NCBI GenBank assembly: GCA_041163265.1
Contig: JBEARL010000054.1
Span: forward strand, 1 to 8,992
Reading direction: 5' to 3'
DNA: 8,992 nucleotides
DNA from: CSBr16-57R1 sp041163265
GTDB taxonomy: Bacteria; Actinomycetota; Nitriliruptoria; Nitriliruptorales; Nitriliruptoraceae
Shown here: in pieces, positions 8,468 to 8,992 of the stretch
Numbering within the stretch: the stretch's first letter is position 1
Layout: every line of letters begins with the position of its first letter
Program-made: the position numbers and the translations under genes
Notes under the pieces: model-generated
Seen by the model: only the letters and a program-made list of their open reading frames with translations
Database searches by the model: none
What the model was told of the DNA's origin: nothing

Positions 8468-8992
<525 letters not shown>

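Overview
The window looks like chromosomal DNA of a very GC-rich actinobacterium. Coding DNA is extremely GC-rich. The gene order small protein - tlyA - nadK - recN, with a TPR gene beyond it, is the one known from Mycobacterium (Rv1691, Rv1693, tlyA, nadK, recN). The 23S rRNA gene has extra sequence in the helix 54/55 region, where high-GC Gram-positives usually carry an insert. The visible end of 16S reads, from memory, closest to deep-branching classes such as Nitriliruptoria or Acidimicrobiia. That class-level placement is tentative.

Layout, left to right. Positions 1-2991, minus strand: a four-gene run transcribed leftwards. It holds a 56-aa protein, tlyA (rRNA 2'-O-methyltransferase), nadK (NAD kinase) and the first 310 codons of recN (DNA repair ATPase), which runs off the window. 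The first three genes are tightly coupled; recN is set apart by 148 bases. Positions 2992-3058: divergent intergenic region with an inverted repeat. Positions 3059-4030, plus strand: a metallo-beta-lactamase-fold hydrolase. Positions 4014-4877, minus strand: a TPR protein whose 3' end overlaps the hydrolase gene tail-to-tail. Positions 4944-8992, minus strand: the distal part of an rRNA operon in the order 16S (3' third only), tRNA-free spacer, 23S, hairpin-bearing spacer, 5S and a strong intrinsic terminator. Most open reading frames across the rRNA genes and in the antisense of the GC-rich genes are shadows and are not annotated.

How the parts relate. TlyA methylates one cytidine in 16S and one in 23S, and both target bases are intact in the rRNA genes of this same window. 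NAD kinase supplies NADP and RecN acts on double-strand breaks; they share an operon with tlyA in many actinobacteria without a proven functional link.

I see no new defence, mobile or CRISPR-like system. The most unusual signal is at the 5' end of 23S. The near-universal GGUGGAUGCC segment and the 5' strand of helix 2 cannot be found, although the 3' strand of helix 2 is retained. This is either a real rRNA oddity or an assembly junction. The second is the swap at the Rv1692 position, where an opposite-strand metallohydrolase gene lies instead of the usual HAD phosphatase.
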